Source: Clostridium sp. UBA4548
GTDB taxonomy: Bacteria > Bacillota > Clostridia > Clostridiales > Clostridiaceae
Length of the DNA stretch: 64,000 nt
Reading direction: 5' to 3'
NCBI RefSeq assembly: GCF_002387895.1
Contig: NZ_DGLI01000044.1
Coordinates: forward strand, 102,023-166,022
A model generated the notes under the pieces. That model had not been told where the DNA came from and searched no databases. It worked only from the letters and a program-made list of their open reading frames with translations. Positions 36,821-45,912 of this stretch are shown here, piece after piece (the first letter of the stretch is position 1; each line of letters opens with the position of its first letter). Position numbers and translations under genes: made by a program.

Positions 36821-36828
36821 TCATTATA

Positions 36829-36996
36829 ATGGCAGATAGAAACATAACATGTAAAGATTGTGGAAAAGAATTTATATTCACTGAGGGCGAGCAAGCTTTC
36901 TACAAAGAAAAAGGATTTGAAAATGATCCAGTAAGATGCCCAGAGTGCAGAAAAGCTAGAAAAAACACTAGAAACAACGGATTCAACAAAAGATAA
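36829..36996 (+). CDS. 55-residue zinc ribbon protein (zf-trcl family)
   Basis: A short gene with ATG at 36829 and AAAGGAGG nine bases upstream. The product begins MADRNITCKDCGKEF and has two knuckles, CKDC (residues 8-11) and CPEC (37-40), 26 residues apart, separated by FYKEKGFENDPVRC; the tail is rich in Arg, Lys and Asn. This is the conserved 'probable zinc-ribbon' family common in Clostridia, likely nucleic-acid binding, role unknown. Own promoter, structured leader and terminator make it a self-contained unit. Confidence 0.9.
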   Translation: MADRNITCKDCGKEFIFTEGEQAFYKEKGFENDPVRCPECRKARKNTRNNGFNKR

Positions 36997-37013
36997 TAAC
37001 TAACAGTTAAAAC

Positions 37014-37045
37014 AAAGCATTTCTATTAATTAGAAATGCTTTTTA
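37014..37045 (+). terminator. Terminator after the zinc ribbon gene
   Basis: AAAGCATTTCTA and TAGAAATGCTTT form a perfect 12-base stem around TTAAT, followed by TTATTTTG, 17 bases after the stop. Confidence 0.85.
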
Positions 37046-37282
37046 TTTTGCTTCAAACATATTAAACCCAAGTCTTGTATTTCTTGTTAATTAAAATACC
37101 TGAATTCATTTTATTCATAAGTAAGGATTACTCTATTGTTAACTTTGGCAAATAACACAGCTTCATTAAGTAAATTCTACTATTCATTGCTTTCATGTAG
37201 TAAGCCACTGATTCCATTATATTTTATTTAAGCTATAGTTTTTTGCAATAGTTTAGCTATAGCTGAAACTTAGTAGAATAAA

Positions 37283-37347
37283 AAAATAGAAGCTTTATAA
37301 TCTAGATTATACTTCACCCTAATCTAATATTCTAAAGCTTCTATTTT
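37283..37347 (-). terminator. Terminator after the ECF S-component gene
   Basis: A perfect 15-base pairing of AAAATAGAAGCTTTA with its complement, with an inner TAATCTA/TAGATTA helix, followed on the minus strand by TTTATTCTAC. It starts two bases after the S-component stop. Confidence 0.8.
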
Positions 37348-37348
37348 A

Positions 37349-37915
37349 CTATAATTTCAATACTTTTTTTAGTGGTTCAGTTAAAGGCAATGCAATAGCG
37401 ATTCCTGCTAAAACTTGAAGTCCATTAAAAGATATATCTTTTAATGCTAATGCAAATGCAGAAATTAAAGATGGAGCTCCATAAGCATAATAATTTAGTA
37501 ATCCACCTGCAACAAAGTATCCAGCTATCATAAATACACCAGCAACAATAAATGCAAATAAATTATTTATAAAGTTCTTACCTTCATATCCCTTTCTATA
37601 TGCAATAGTTCCTGCTATATAAGCCATTACTCCTTTAATTACAAAGGTAAAAGGTGCCCAAATTATATAAGGTGATAAAGCATCAAATAAAGTCATACCA
37701 ATAGCTGCTGCTATAGCACCCTTCTTTTTTCCTAAAAGCACTGCTGCCAAGAAAACCACTGCATCTCCTAAATGAAGCACAGCACCATTTCCTACTGGTA
37801 TGGCAATCATACTTGTGGCTACATAAGCTAATGCAGCCATCAATGCCACATGAATTAAGCCTAAAGTATCAACTGAAGACTTATTCTTCATTGATAGCTT
37901 ATTTTGTTTTTCCAT
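37349..37915 (-). CDS. ECF transporter S component
   Basis: A 188-residue substrate-binding membrane subunit of an energy-coupling-factor transporter, PF07155-like. About six membrane segments; the conserved parts are LGLIHVALMAALAYVATSMI at the N-terminus, the LHLGDAVVFLAAVLLGKKKG loop and FTFVIKGVMAYIAG. It must share an ECF A/A'/T module encoded elsewhere (group II organisation). The substrate is a vitamin-like molecule that cannot be told from sequence; pyridoxine or hydroxymethylpyrimidine types have the same look. ATG with AAGGAGGGGG. Own promoter with operator-like repeats. Confidence 0.82.
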   Translation of the reverse strand: MEKQNKLSMKNKSSVDTLGLIHVALMAALAYVATSMIAIPVGNGAVLHLGDAVVFLAAVLLGKKKGAIAAAIGMTLFDALSPYIIWAPFTFVIKGVMAYIAGTIAYRKGYEGKNFINNLFAFIVAGVFMIAGYFVAGGLLNYYAYGAPSLISAFALALKDISFNGLQVLAGIAIALPLTEPLKKVLKL

Positions 37916-38048
37916 AGTCCCCCTCCTTAAAGTTTGATATGTAATATTAATAGTGCACTTAATTTAGCTATAAAATAACTTTTTCATAGTTTGAAACTTA
38001 TAAACTACTTTATCATCTACCATTGTTTATAGTTCAATACATCCATTA

Positions 38049-38120
38049 ATTGTACTGATACAATTTAGTTTTACACCAACATTTACACCAGTATTATATA
38101 ACAATTTTTCATAATTTCAA
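38049..38120 (-). promoter_or_regulatory. Promoter with direct and inverted repeats for the ECF S component
   Basis: Minus strand TTGAAA (38120-38115), 16 bases, TATAAT (38098-38093). Right after the -10 is a direct repeat TGGTGTAAA spaced by TGT, and then a perfect palindrome ATTGTA-TCAG-TACAAT (38064-38049). This is the arrangement of a repressor site at and just beyond the start point. The regulator is unknown. Confidence 0.5.
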
Positions 38121-38313
38121 CTAATTTAGTTAAGAATTATAAATATTTTTTTCAAGCCGTTTTTTATCTGAAGTCTATCTTAATTCATATATTAGGATAA
38201 TATATGATAATCATTTTTATGTTTTTAGAATTAAGCTTCTATTATTCACTGGTCAATTACACTGAATTAAGCTTAGATCTTTTTTAAAACTTTACTAGTA
38301 TATGTGTTCAATA

Positions 38314-38347
38314 AAAAAAGGCTGAAGTCAATGACTTCAACCTTTTT
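38314..38347 (-). terminator. Terminator after prfC
   Basis: AAGG and TGAAGTC pair with GACTTCA and CCTT with one internal mismatch and a three-base loop, flanked by A and T runs. It ends three bases before the prfC stop. Confidence 0.8.
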
Positions 38348-38349
38348 AA

Positions 38350-39948
38350 TTATTCATCACTTTTTCCAATATTCGATAGCACTAACCCTTTATTATGATC
38401 TAATGCCCAACTAATTCCCCAATCACTTTGGAATATTAACAAATCTCTATCTTTTAAATCTTTAACAACCTTAGTATCACTTGTTAAATTCAAAGTATCT
38501 ACTGGCTTATCATAATTTTCTATCCATCTAATATTCTTATATGCTAACATATCCATTTTTATATCTACATTATACTCATTTTTTAATCTAAATTCTAAAA
38601 CCTCAAACTGAAGTACTCCAACAACCCCTACTATTATTTGCTCTGTTCCAATATGAAGTTCCTTGAAGACTTGAATTGCTCCCTCTTGAGCTATTTGAGT
38701 TACACCTTTTATAAACTGTTTTCTCTTCATAGTATCAACAGTTCTAACTCTAGCAAAATGTTCCGGTGCGAAGGTAGGTATCCCTTCAAACTTAAACTTT
38801 TTACTTGGAGAGCATAAGGTATCTCCTATGCTAAATATACCTGGGTCAAAGACTCCTATAATGTCCCCTGCATATGCCTCTTCAATAATTTCCCTATCTT
38901 GAGCCAGAAACTGTTGTGGCTGTGCAAGCTTTATTTTCCCTCCACCTTGTGCATGGTAAACTTCCATACCTTTTTCAAAGGCTCCCGAACAAATTCTCAT
39001 AAATGCTATTCTATCTCTATGAGCTTTATTCATATTTGCTTGTATTTTGAATACAAAAGCTGAAAACTCCTTATCAAAAGGATTTATATGACCTGCATTA
39101 GAATTTCTACCAAGTGGTGGTGTGGTTAACTTTAAGAAGTGTGCAAGAAATGGCTCCACACCAAAATTTGTTAAAGCACTACCAAAGAATACTGGAGTTA
39201 ACTCTCCATTTCTAACCTTTTCATCATTGAACTCATCACCAGCTACGTCTAACAATTCGATATCATCAAGTAGCTTTTCATACAAACTATCAGTAATAGC
39301 CTCTCTCGCTGTTACTTCATCATCTATATTAATTATTGTTTCATGGACTTCTCTTTGCCCATGGTCACCTGAATCAAAAATTTGAATTTCCCTTGCATTT
39401 CTATCATAAACCCCTTTAAAATGCATTCCAGTTCCTATAGGCCAATTCATTGGATAAGATTTAATTCCAAGTTCACTCTCTAATTCTTCCATTAACTCAA
39501 AAGGGTCCCTAGTTTCTCTATCCATCTTGTTTACAAAGGTAAATATGGGTATCTCCCTTATGCTACAAACATGGAACAATTTTCTTGTTTGGTCCTCTAC
39601 CCCTTTAGCTCCATCAATAACCATTACGGCACTATCAGCAGCCATTAAAGTTCTATAAGTATCTTCACTAAAATCTTGGTGTCCTGGAGTATCTAGAATG
39701 TTTATACAATATCCACTATAGTTAAATTGCATTACAGAAGAAGTAACAGAAATACCTCTTTTCTTTTCTATCTCCATCCAGTCTGAAACTGCATGCTTAG
39801 ATGCCTTTCTAGCCTTAACCGAACCAGCAAGTCTAATTGCTCCCCCATATAAAAGTAGCTTTTCAGTAAGTGTTGTCTTACCTGCGTCTGGGTGAGAAAT
39901 TATAGCAAAGGTTCTTCTTTTTTCTATCTCTCTTATGTAATCGCTCAA
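38350..39948 (-). CDS. prfC: Peptide chain release factor 3
   Basis: A 532-residue translational GTPase that removes RF1/RF2 from the ribosome after termination. G1 is SHPDAGKTTLTEK (about 18-30), the switch includes GISVTSSVMQF, G3 is DTPGHQDFSED, and G4 is FVNKMDRE. The C-terminal domains include VGVVGVLQFEVLEFRLKNEY, specific for RF3 compared with EF-G. Length is right for the family. The start is TTG at 39948 with AAGGAG eleven bases upstream. Monocistronic. Confidence 0.95.
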   Translation of the reverse strand: MSDYIREIEKRRTFAIISHPDAGKTTLTEKLLLYGGAIRLAGSVKARKASKHAVSDWMEIEKKRGISVTSSVMQFNYSGYCINILDTPGHQDFSEDTYRTLMAADSAVMVIDGAKGVEDQTRKLFHVCSIREIPIFTFVNKMDRETRDPFELMEELESELGIKSYPMNWPIGTGMHFKGVYDRNAREIQIFDSGDHGQREVHETIINIDDEVTAREAITDSLYEKLLDDIELLDVAGDEFNDEKVRNGELTPVFFGSALTNFGVEPFLAHFLKLTTPPLGRNSNAGHINPFDKEFSAFVFKIQANMNKAHRDRIAFMRICSGAFEKGMEVYHAQGGGKIKLAQPQQFLAQDREIIEEAYAGDIIGVFDPGIFSIGDTLCSPSKKFKFEGIPTFAPEHFARVRTVDTMKRKQFIKGVTQIAQEGAIQVFKELHIGTEQIIVGVVGVLQFEVLEFRLKNEYNVDIKMDMLAYKNIRWIENYDKPVDTLNLTSDTKVVKDLKDRDLLIFQSDWGISWALDHNKGLVLSNIGKSDE

Positions 39949-40257
39949 AGCTATCGCTCCTTATCCTCTATTAATTTATGTTACTTGTAATAAAAAGTAT
40001 ATTTTCACTATAACCTTTTATGTTATTAACAGTTTTACCTTACTAAATTTTATCTTGGTTTTACATACATCCTATATAATAACATAATAACTAAGTTAAA
40101 ACAATTTTTTTATACAATATCAGGCTAAAACTTACATTATATAAACCTCTATTCTCTCTAGAAGCTGTATTTCCTATACTACTGAAATTACTACCCTCTT
40201 TAACATATGCCTTCCAATTATATTATGACGCATTTTTTGCTTTTTATTGGTATCCTG

Positions 40258-40286
40258 TTGAAAATTGTAATTATTATTGCTATAAT
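40258..40286 (+). promoter_or_regulatory. Sigma-A promoter of the 40321 gene
   Basis: TTGAAA (40258-40263), a 17-base spacer and TATAAT (40281-40286), 34 bases before the start codon. The rest of the 39949-40320 gap shows nothing else. Confidence 0.8.
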
Positions 40287-40320
40287 TAAAAAGCTTATTA
40301 ATTAATTTGGAGGTCATAAA

Positions 40321-40908
40321 ATGACTACTAGAATAGCAATACTGGGCGGACCAAGATGTGGAAAGACCACTCTTATGCAACAGTTATATGTGGATATGAA
40401 AATTGCCGGATTAGATGTTGGATGTGCTTCAGAGTATAGTACAGATTATTTAAGAGAAAAGGGCATGATTGAAACTATTTCTGAACAATACGGAATATAC
40501 TTAGGTCAGCTTAAGTTAGAAGAGGATCTATGCTCCTTTGATTATGCAATCACGGACTATGCTACTTTTGTACCATATATCTATGCTAGGTTTATGCTAG
40601 GAAACAGAAAACGTACAATTAAAGAAATTGAAATATTAAAAGACTTATACGGTCTTGCTATAAGAGACATTTCTAAATATGATTATATTTTTTATGTTGG
40701 GAGAGAGTTTGGATACTCTAAGGATGGAGTAAGATGGCAAGATGAAAAAGCTGCTACTGCAATTGATGATGCTATTTTACAATTTCTAGATACTGAGTCA
40801 GTTCCCTATTCAAAGTTAACCGGCAACACTAAGGAAAGAGCCAAGCAGATACTTGATGTTTTAGGTATTAAAGCAGAAGTACATAATTCTGATAATGAAC
40901 TAGTATAA
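40321..40908 (+). CDS. AAA-type P-loop NTPase (NadR/nucleoside-kinase-like)
   Basis: A 195-residue protein with Walker A GGPRCGKTT (residues 9-17) and a layout like NadR C-terminal or deoxynucleoside kinase-type P-loop proteins (AAA_28 group): EYSTDYLREKG, YAITDYATFVPYIYA with the acidic second motif, then DYIFYVGREFGYSKDGVRWQDEKAA and a final SVPYSKLTGNTKERAKQIL. Substrate not known; a nucleotide or cofactor kinase role is an inference. ATG with TGGAGG. Monocistronic with its own promoter and terminator. Confidence 0.75.
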   Translation: MTTRIAILGGPRCGKTTLMQQLYVDMKIAGLDVGCASEYSTDYLREKGMIETISEQYGIYLGQLKLEEDLCSFDYAITDYATFVPYIYARFMLGNRKRTIKEIEILKDLYGLAIRDISKYDYIFYVGREFGYSKDGVRWQDEKAATAIDDAILQFLDTESVPYSKLTGNTKERAKQILDVLGIKAEVHNSDNELV

Positions 40909-40938
40909 AAATACTTTTCATTTCTCTATTTAAAGGTT

Positions 40939-40969
40939 AAACCTAGTTTCTTTTATGGAAACTAGGTTT
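40939..40969 (+). terminator. Terminator after the 40321 gene
   Basis: AAACCTAGTTTC and GAAACTAGGTTT form a perfect 12-base stem with a seven-base loop, followed by CTTTTTATTTT. Confidence 0.9.
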
Positions 40970-40999
40970 CTTTTTATTTTACCAGTTATTTTTTGCCAA

Positions 41000-42007
41000 T
41001 TATTTAGATGTATTAGGAATTAGCCCAATTTTCTTTTGCATTTTTCTTAAAGTTTTCATAGCTACATAATTAGCTTTTTCTGCACCTGCTTTATAAATAC
41101 TTTCTAGATATGACTTGTTGTTTAACAATTCCTTAACCTTAGTTTGAACTGACTCTAGTTCACTAACTATAGCTTCAGCAACATCTGTTTTAAACTGAGC
41201 ATAGCCCATTCCCTCATATTTATTTTCAATTTCTTCAATAGTTTCACCAGTAATTGTACTTAATATTGTCATTAAATTTTTAACTCCAGGTTGATCATCA
41301 CTGAATTTAACCACTCCCAAGCTATCTGTAACGGCCCTTGAAACTTTTTTTCTAATAACTTCCGGCGGATCCATAACTTGAATTGAACCATTTGGATTTT
41401 CTTCTGACTTAGCCATCTTTTTTGTAGGGTCTTGTAAATCCATTATTTTTGCCCCAGTTTTTGCTACATATGGTTCTGGAACTACGAAAGTAGGACTATA
41501 GAGTCTATTAAACCTTTCTGCTAAATCTCTTGCAAGCTCTAAATGCTGAACTTGATCCTTTCCTACAGGAACTAAATCTGTTCCATAAAGAAGCACATCT
41601 GCTGCCATAAGAATTGGATAATTAAATAATCCAGCTCCTATACTTTCTCCACCCTTTTGAGCTTTATCTTTATACTGAGTCATCCTGCTCATTTCTCCCA
41701 TATATGCAATACAGGTTAAAAGCCAAGAAGCTTCTGAGTGGGCTGGTACATGAGATTGAATAAATAAGGTGTTTTTCGCTGGATCAATACCAGCTGCAAT
41801 ATAAATTGCAAGTATTTCTAAAGTTCTTCTCCTCACGTCAGCAGGAAGCTGCTGTACCGTAATAGCATGTAAATCAACTACGGAAAAATAACAATCATAC
41901 TCTTCTTGTAACTTTACCCAGTTTTTTATAGCTCCTAGATAATTACCTAAGGTTAAATCCCCTGAAGGCTTTACTCCACTAAAAATTACTTTTTTCTTAT
42001 CTTCCAT
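41000..42007 (-). CDS. trpS: Tryptophanyl-tRNA synthetase
   Basis: A 335-residue class I synthetase for tRNA-Trp. The HIGH counterpart is TLGNYLG (from residue 19) after GVKPSGD, and the KMSKS counterpart is KMAKS near residue 197. LLYGTDLVPVGKDQVQHLELARD is the usual central block. The start is ATG at 42007, six bases after AAGGAGTGTTAGAT begins; a GTG inside the ribosome site is not used. Controlled by the tryptophan T-box. Confidence 0.97.
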   Translation of the reverse strand: MEDKKKVIFSGVKPSGDLTLGNYLGAIKNWVKLQEEYDCYFSVVDLHAITVQQLPADVRRRTLEILAIYIAAGIDPAKNTLFIQSHVPAHSEASWLLTCIAYMGEMSRMTQYKDKAQKGGESIGAGLFNYPILMAADVLLYGTDLVPVGKDQVQHLELARDLAERFNRLYSPTFVVPEPYVAKTGAKIMDLQDPTKKMAKSEENPNGSIQVMDPPEVIRKKVSRAVTDSLGVVKFSDDQPGVKNLMTILSTITGETIEEIENKYEGMGYAQFKTDVAEAIVSELESVQTKVKELLNNKSYLESIYKAGAEKANYVAMKTLRKMQKKIGLIPNTSK

Positions 42008-42099
42008 ATCTAACACTCCTTTTTAATATTTAATTTAACTACCATACAAAGATTTCACTATGTTTTTATTATTAAACTTGATAATTATCAACTGAAATT

Positions 42100-42345
42100 A
42101 AAAACGCCCTATGGATATTATTAATCCATAGGGCGTAAAATACGCGGTACCACCTAAATTTAAAACTATGATGTATAGTTACTCTTTCAGATACAAATTA
42201 TATCCTATCTCTGTAACGTGAGAATCACGTGAAAGACTACTACAGTTCATCTTCCCTCTCCACGACCCATTCAGTTTAATCATAATTATGGTAATCCCAC
42301 CATCTACCACTCTCTGTGAATTTGTTTTTAAACTTACTTACTTCG
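42100..42345 (-). promoter_or_regulatory. T-box leader (tryptophan) upstream of trpS
   Basis: Minus-strand T-box core AGGTGGTACCGCG (around 42155-42143), then a perfect 11-base terminator CGCCCTATGGA/TCCATAGGGCG (42135-42125 with 42115-42105) and TTTTT. Stem I has CAGAGAGTGG near 42315 and the specifier loop CTGAATGGGTC, with TGG (42269-42267), the tryptophan codon. The match to trpS downstream is exact. Spacing to the start codon is about 95 bases. Confidence 0.95.
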
Positions 42346-42380
42346 TTTCAATGATTTTAATAAGTGTTAATTTATTATAT

Positions 42381-42409
42381 ATTATGCAACTATTCTTAGA
42401 TAGTGTCAA
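42381..42409 (-). promoter_or_regulatory. Promoter of the trpS T-box leader
   Basis: Minus strand TTGACA (42409-42404), 17-base spacer, CATAAT (42386-42381), correctly placed before stem I. Confidence 0.8.
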
Positions 42410-42480
42410 GAGTTTTTTCAACAAATATAAATTTAAAACTAGATTAAAATCTAAGTTGTAATATATACTTTAGGACTTTT

Positions 42481-42855
42481 CTATGATCTCCAAAGTCCGT
42501 GTAAATTACAATATTCTCTAGCATATATTAATTCTTCATTAATTTGAAACTCAGCCACTGGTTGTTCGTCAATTGATAAGAATTTTCTATAAACTCTATC
42601 CTTTGTATGAACTTCTATCCACTCAATATGATGTTCTACTGTCATTGGGTGCAATACAGAACCTACAGTTACTCTATATCCACCTTCTATCTTTTCTACT
42701 ACTGGTACATGCTTTTCAACTGCTGCTTCTTGGGTATTTTCTTTTTTAAGAGTCATAGGCTTTCCGCAACATACTAAAGTACCTGCTGCTTCATGGATTA
42801 CTTCAATTATGTGTCCACATACCTCACATTTGTATACTTGTCTTAATTCACTCAT
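42481..42855 (-). CDS. dfx: Desulfoferrodoxin (superoxide reductase)
   Basis: A 124-residue two-iron protein that reduces superoxide to hydrogen peroxide in anaerobes. The N-terminal desulforedoxin domain has CEVC and CCG (four Cys for the FeS4 centre), and the C-terminal neelaredoxin domain has EKHVP, HPMTVEHHIEWIE and YCNLHGLW, supplying the four His and one Cys of the reactive centre. The start ATG at 42855 follows GGAGGTAAAAGA; an upstream TTG overlaps that site. Marks an oxygen-sensitive lifestyle. Monocistronic. Confidence 0.95.
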   Translation of the reverse strand: MSELRQVYKCEVCGHIIEVIHEAAGTLVCCGKPMTLKKENTQEAAVEKHVPVVEKIEGGYRVTVGSVLHPMTVEHHIEWIEVHTKDRVYRKFLSIDEQPVAEFQINEELIYAREYCNLHGLWRS

Positions 42856-43092
42856 TTCTTTTACCTCCAAACTTTTATTGTCATTAATACTATAATACCA
42901 TAATTTAGAAAAAATTACACATCATTATTATAATATGCACAAATTAAATTTTTATTAATTATATATCTTTAGAAAATTATTGATTTTTATTATGTTAGGT
43001 ATTTAATTATAGTTTTTACACAAGATAGTCATAAGAAACTTCTTTCTATAGATTTTTCTTATAAATTATTTTTAATAAAAGGAGGAGTATTT

Positions 43093-43356
43093 ATGGAAAC
43101 TAAAAATAAAAACAACGAACCTAAAAAGGTATATGGCCCTAATCAAAGGGATTTTTTAGAAGTTAATCCTAAAGAAGTTAAAGCCTATTCATTAGAAGAC
43201 TACACTCTCCTACCTGACAATGTACAAGATCCAATAGTTTCGAACAATATATCTTATATGGAGTTTGACTATACTTATAATGGTGGTGAAGATCTTCTTG
43301 GCTTTTCAAATGAGATTCCAGAAACACCTAAGAATCCTAGAAATATAAATAATTAA
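43093..43356 (+). CDS. Small acidic protein of unknown function
   Basis: An 87-residue, Asn/Pro-rich, acidic soluble protein without cysteines or membrane segments (NPKEVKAYSLEDYTLLPDNV, then SYMEFDYTYNGGEDLLGFS). No family recognised. It has a very good ribosome site, AAAGGAGGAG, nine bases before the ATG, so it is very probably expressed. Monocistronic between desulfoferrodoxin (divergent) and another unknown gene. Confidence 0.6.
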   Translation: METKNKNNEPKKVYGPNQRDFLEVNPKEVKAYSLEDYTLLPDNVQDPIVSNNISYMEFDYTYNGGEDLLGFSNEIPETPKNPRNINN

Positions 43357-43652
43357 ATTGGCATTAAACAAAATAGCTTACAGGTTTATATATATCATTA
43401 AATTCTAGAAACATTAAGAAAATTTATGTGGATTTGCATACAATTAAACAGTAATTTCTATTCTCTATGTAAAAGTATAATTTTAAGTTCCTTTATTACT
43501 CAAAAATTAATTCTATCTTAACAAAGGTCTACATAATTATATGTAACCTTTGTATTTTTTTGTAAATATTTTATGAACTTTCTCACCATAATATGGCATT
43601 ATTTTAACATGTTTTCCGTTATAATTAGATTAATATAATTATGGAGGTTAAT

Positions 43653-44183
43653 ATGCGAAATTTAAAATTTGTACTTATAATTATCTTCATACTGAGTTTT
43701 TCACTTACAGCATATGGTTCTAAAATGAAACCTACAGAGGAGGAAGTATTTTTAGAATCCTTCTTAACTGAACTTTATACATTCAATAATAATGACTTGC
43801 AAAATTTATATTTTTATAAATTTATGTATCCCTATGATAAGTTCAGCTTAAATCTTAGAAATTATATGACTGAAAAAAAATTTGAAGATTTTAGTAACCA
43901 AAATTTATATTATGACTTTATAACCTCTTCTTACTATAATGGATTTAACAGTTCTATATACTACATTAATATAAAACCATTAAGAAAAAACATAACAGCC
44001 AATTCTTACGCCTATGTGGCTACTGTTGAATTGTTATACCCTCATAAAAATAAAAAAGAAGTATATAATGTAACTGGTGAAATAAGTATATCAAGAATTA
44101 ATGATGTCTATAAAATAACAAATTTAAATAAAATAATTTTTCCCTATGCTGGTTTTTCCAATGTAGTTTCTAAGTTAGTATAA
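43653..44183 (+). CDS. Secreted or lipid-free exported protein of unknown function
   Basis: A 176-residue protein with a classical signal peptide (RNLKFVLIIIFILSFSLTAYG, likely cut after AYG) followed by a mixed domain rich in Tyr, Asn and Lys. The start is ATG at 43653, because GGAGG lies five bases before it; the ATG twelve bases earlier is part of that site. No cysteine follows the signal, so it is not a lipoprotein. The domain could belong to the NTF2-like or DUF3993-type class by its look, but this is weak. Function unknown. Confidence 0.6.
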   Translation: MRNLKFVLIIIFILSFSLTAYGSKMKPTEEEVFLESFLTELYTFNNNDLQNLYFYKFMYPYDKFSLNLRNYMTEKKFEDFSNQNLYYDFITSSYYNGFNSSIYYINIKPLRKNITANSYAYVATVELLYPHKNKKEVYNVTGEISISRINDVYKITNLNKIIFPYAGFSNVVSKLV

Positions 44184-44268
44184 AACTCATGCTTTACAGA
44201 CTTCTTAAGACCTTATAGTTTTTTATTATATGTTTATAGTCCTTAATATGAACTTATATATTAACTAA

Positions 44269-44299
44269 AAAAGATCCCAGCATTTTCTGGAATCTTTTT
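44269..44299. terminator. Terminator between convergent genes
   Basis: AAAAGAT and CCAG pair with CTGG and ATCTTTT, one mismatch, six-base loop. A-rich and T-rich flanks suit both the 43653 gene and, on the other strand, the M18 aminopeptidase. Confidence 0.7.
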
Positions 44300-44313
44300 A
44301 TTAATGGCTTATA

Positions 44314-45615
44314 TTATAATTTATAGAATTCTAAAAATGACTTCATAACGTAGGTATGATCCATAACCCCTGCTAACTCTCTGATTGAGTGCATAGCTAA
44401 GGTTGGATTTCCAATATCTATTGAGCGAATATTTAAATGAGTTGAAGATATTGGTCCAATAGTTGAACCACCTCTTACATCTGAACGGTTTACAAATTTT
44501 TGATAAGGTATTTGCGCAGACTTGCAAAGTTCCTCATAAACAGCAGAGGATTCACTATCAGTTGTATAAGCAAAGTTTGCATTTATCTTTATAACAGGAC
44601 CTTTATTTATAACTGGTCTACTAGTCGGATCATGCTTATCAGGGTTATTTGGATGTACTGCGTGAGCATTATCTCCTGAAATTATAAAGGATTTAGCTAA
44701 CGCTCTGAAGAAATCTTCTCTTTCTTTTCCAAAGGCTAACACTATTCTCTCCAAAATGTTTGCTAACATGTCTGAGTCTGCACCTTGTTTTGTGGAACTT
44801 CCTATTTCTTCATTATCGAAGCAAACCATTACATTGGTAGCTTGAGCAACTGATGCTTCTTTAATAGCAGCTATTCCTGCATGTACCATTTGTAAATCAT
44901 CTAATCTTCCTGCTGAGATAAACTCATCATTTAGCCCAATGATACTTCCTCTCTCGAATTCATATAAGAATAAATCAAAGTCGATTATTTCTTTAGCATC
45001 TATATTTAATTCTTTAGCAATAGCATTTAATAAATAATTTCCTTTTTCTAATTCATTATTAACTAATGAAAGTAAAGGTAAAGTATCTCTTTGAGCATTT
45101 AGCTCCACACCTTTATTCACTTCTCTATTCATATGTATTGCTACATTTGGAATTATTAGAATAGGTTTTTTAATATTTACTAAAGCAGTTTTTGGACATA
45201 ATATACTTTCACCCTTTAAAACTACTCTTCCAGCCACTGATAGCGGTCTATCTAGCCAAGTGTTTAATATTGGTCCTCCGTATACTTCTGTGTTTAATCT
45301 AACATAGGTATTTTCTACAACCATTTCACAAGCAGGCTTAACTCTAAAAGTTGGTGAATCTGTATGAGCGCCAACAATTTTAAATCCATGGTTTTCAATC
45401 TCACCATTTCCAACTACGAAAGCAACTAGCGCTGATTGATTTTTAGTAGTATAATATTTCCCACCTTTTTCAAGATTCCACTTATCTTCTTCTTTTAACT
45501 CTTGAAACCCAGAGTTATCTAAATCTTTTTTCAGATTTTCAACAGCATGAAATGCTGTAGGGCTATCGTATAGAAAATCTATAAGTTCTTGAGCAAATTT
45601 TAATTCATTTGTCAT
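44314..45615 (-). CDS. apeB: M18 family aminopeptidase
   Basis: A 433-residue zinc aminopeptidase of the aspartyl aminopeptidase family. Metal and catalytic residues are in VGAHTDSPTFRVK (H84, D86), the VCFDNEEIGSSTK block (adjacent Glu pair), SGDNAHAVHPN, and AMHSIRE near the end (C-terminal His). The DNEEIGS and SAGRLDDL signatures are typical of M18. It works in the cytosol on N-terminal acidic or neutral residues. SD AGGGAGG. Monocistronic; part of the window's rich peptidase set. Confidence 0.93.
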   Translation of the reverse strand: MTNELKFAQELIDFLYDSPTAFHAVENLKKDLDNSGFQELKEEDKWNLEKGGKYYTTKNQSALVAFVVGNGEIENHGFKIVGAHTDSPTFRVKPACEMVVENTYVRLNTEVYGGPILNTWLDRPLSVAGRVVLKGESILCPKTALVNIKKPILIIPNVAIHMNREVNKGVELNAQRDTLPLLSLVNNELEKGNYLLNAIAKELNIDAKEIIDFDLFLYEFERGSIIGLNDEFISAGRLDDLQMVHAGIAAIKEASVAQATNVMVCFDNEEIGSSTKQGADSDMLANILERIVLAFGKEREDFFRALAKSFIISGDNAHAVHPNNPDKHDPTSRPVINKGPVIKINANFAYTTDSESSAVYEELCKSAQIPYQKFVNRSDVRGGSTIGPISSTHLNIRSIDIGNPTLAMHSIRELAGVMDHTYVMKSFLEFYKL

Positions 45616-45912
45616 TTTATATACCTCCCTATAATTGAACTTCTATAAAGTAGTATATCAAACTTTCACTTTCCTTTTCTACAAATATTTAAAATAAGTA
45701 GAAATTTTTTTATTGTTTGAATTCCCTTTCCTAATTTGTAAGTATTTATATTGTACTATTCTTGCATACTTACTTTGATTAAATCTTGGCATACCATAAA
45801 ATAAAAGTATAAACATTGTAATTATGACTTATGATATAATTAGAAAATAGGTTTTAACTTACTTCTAAAAAAATAAAGCTTATATACATAATTTTATAGA
45901 TGAGGTGCAAAA

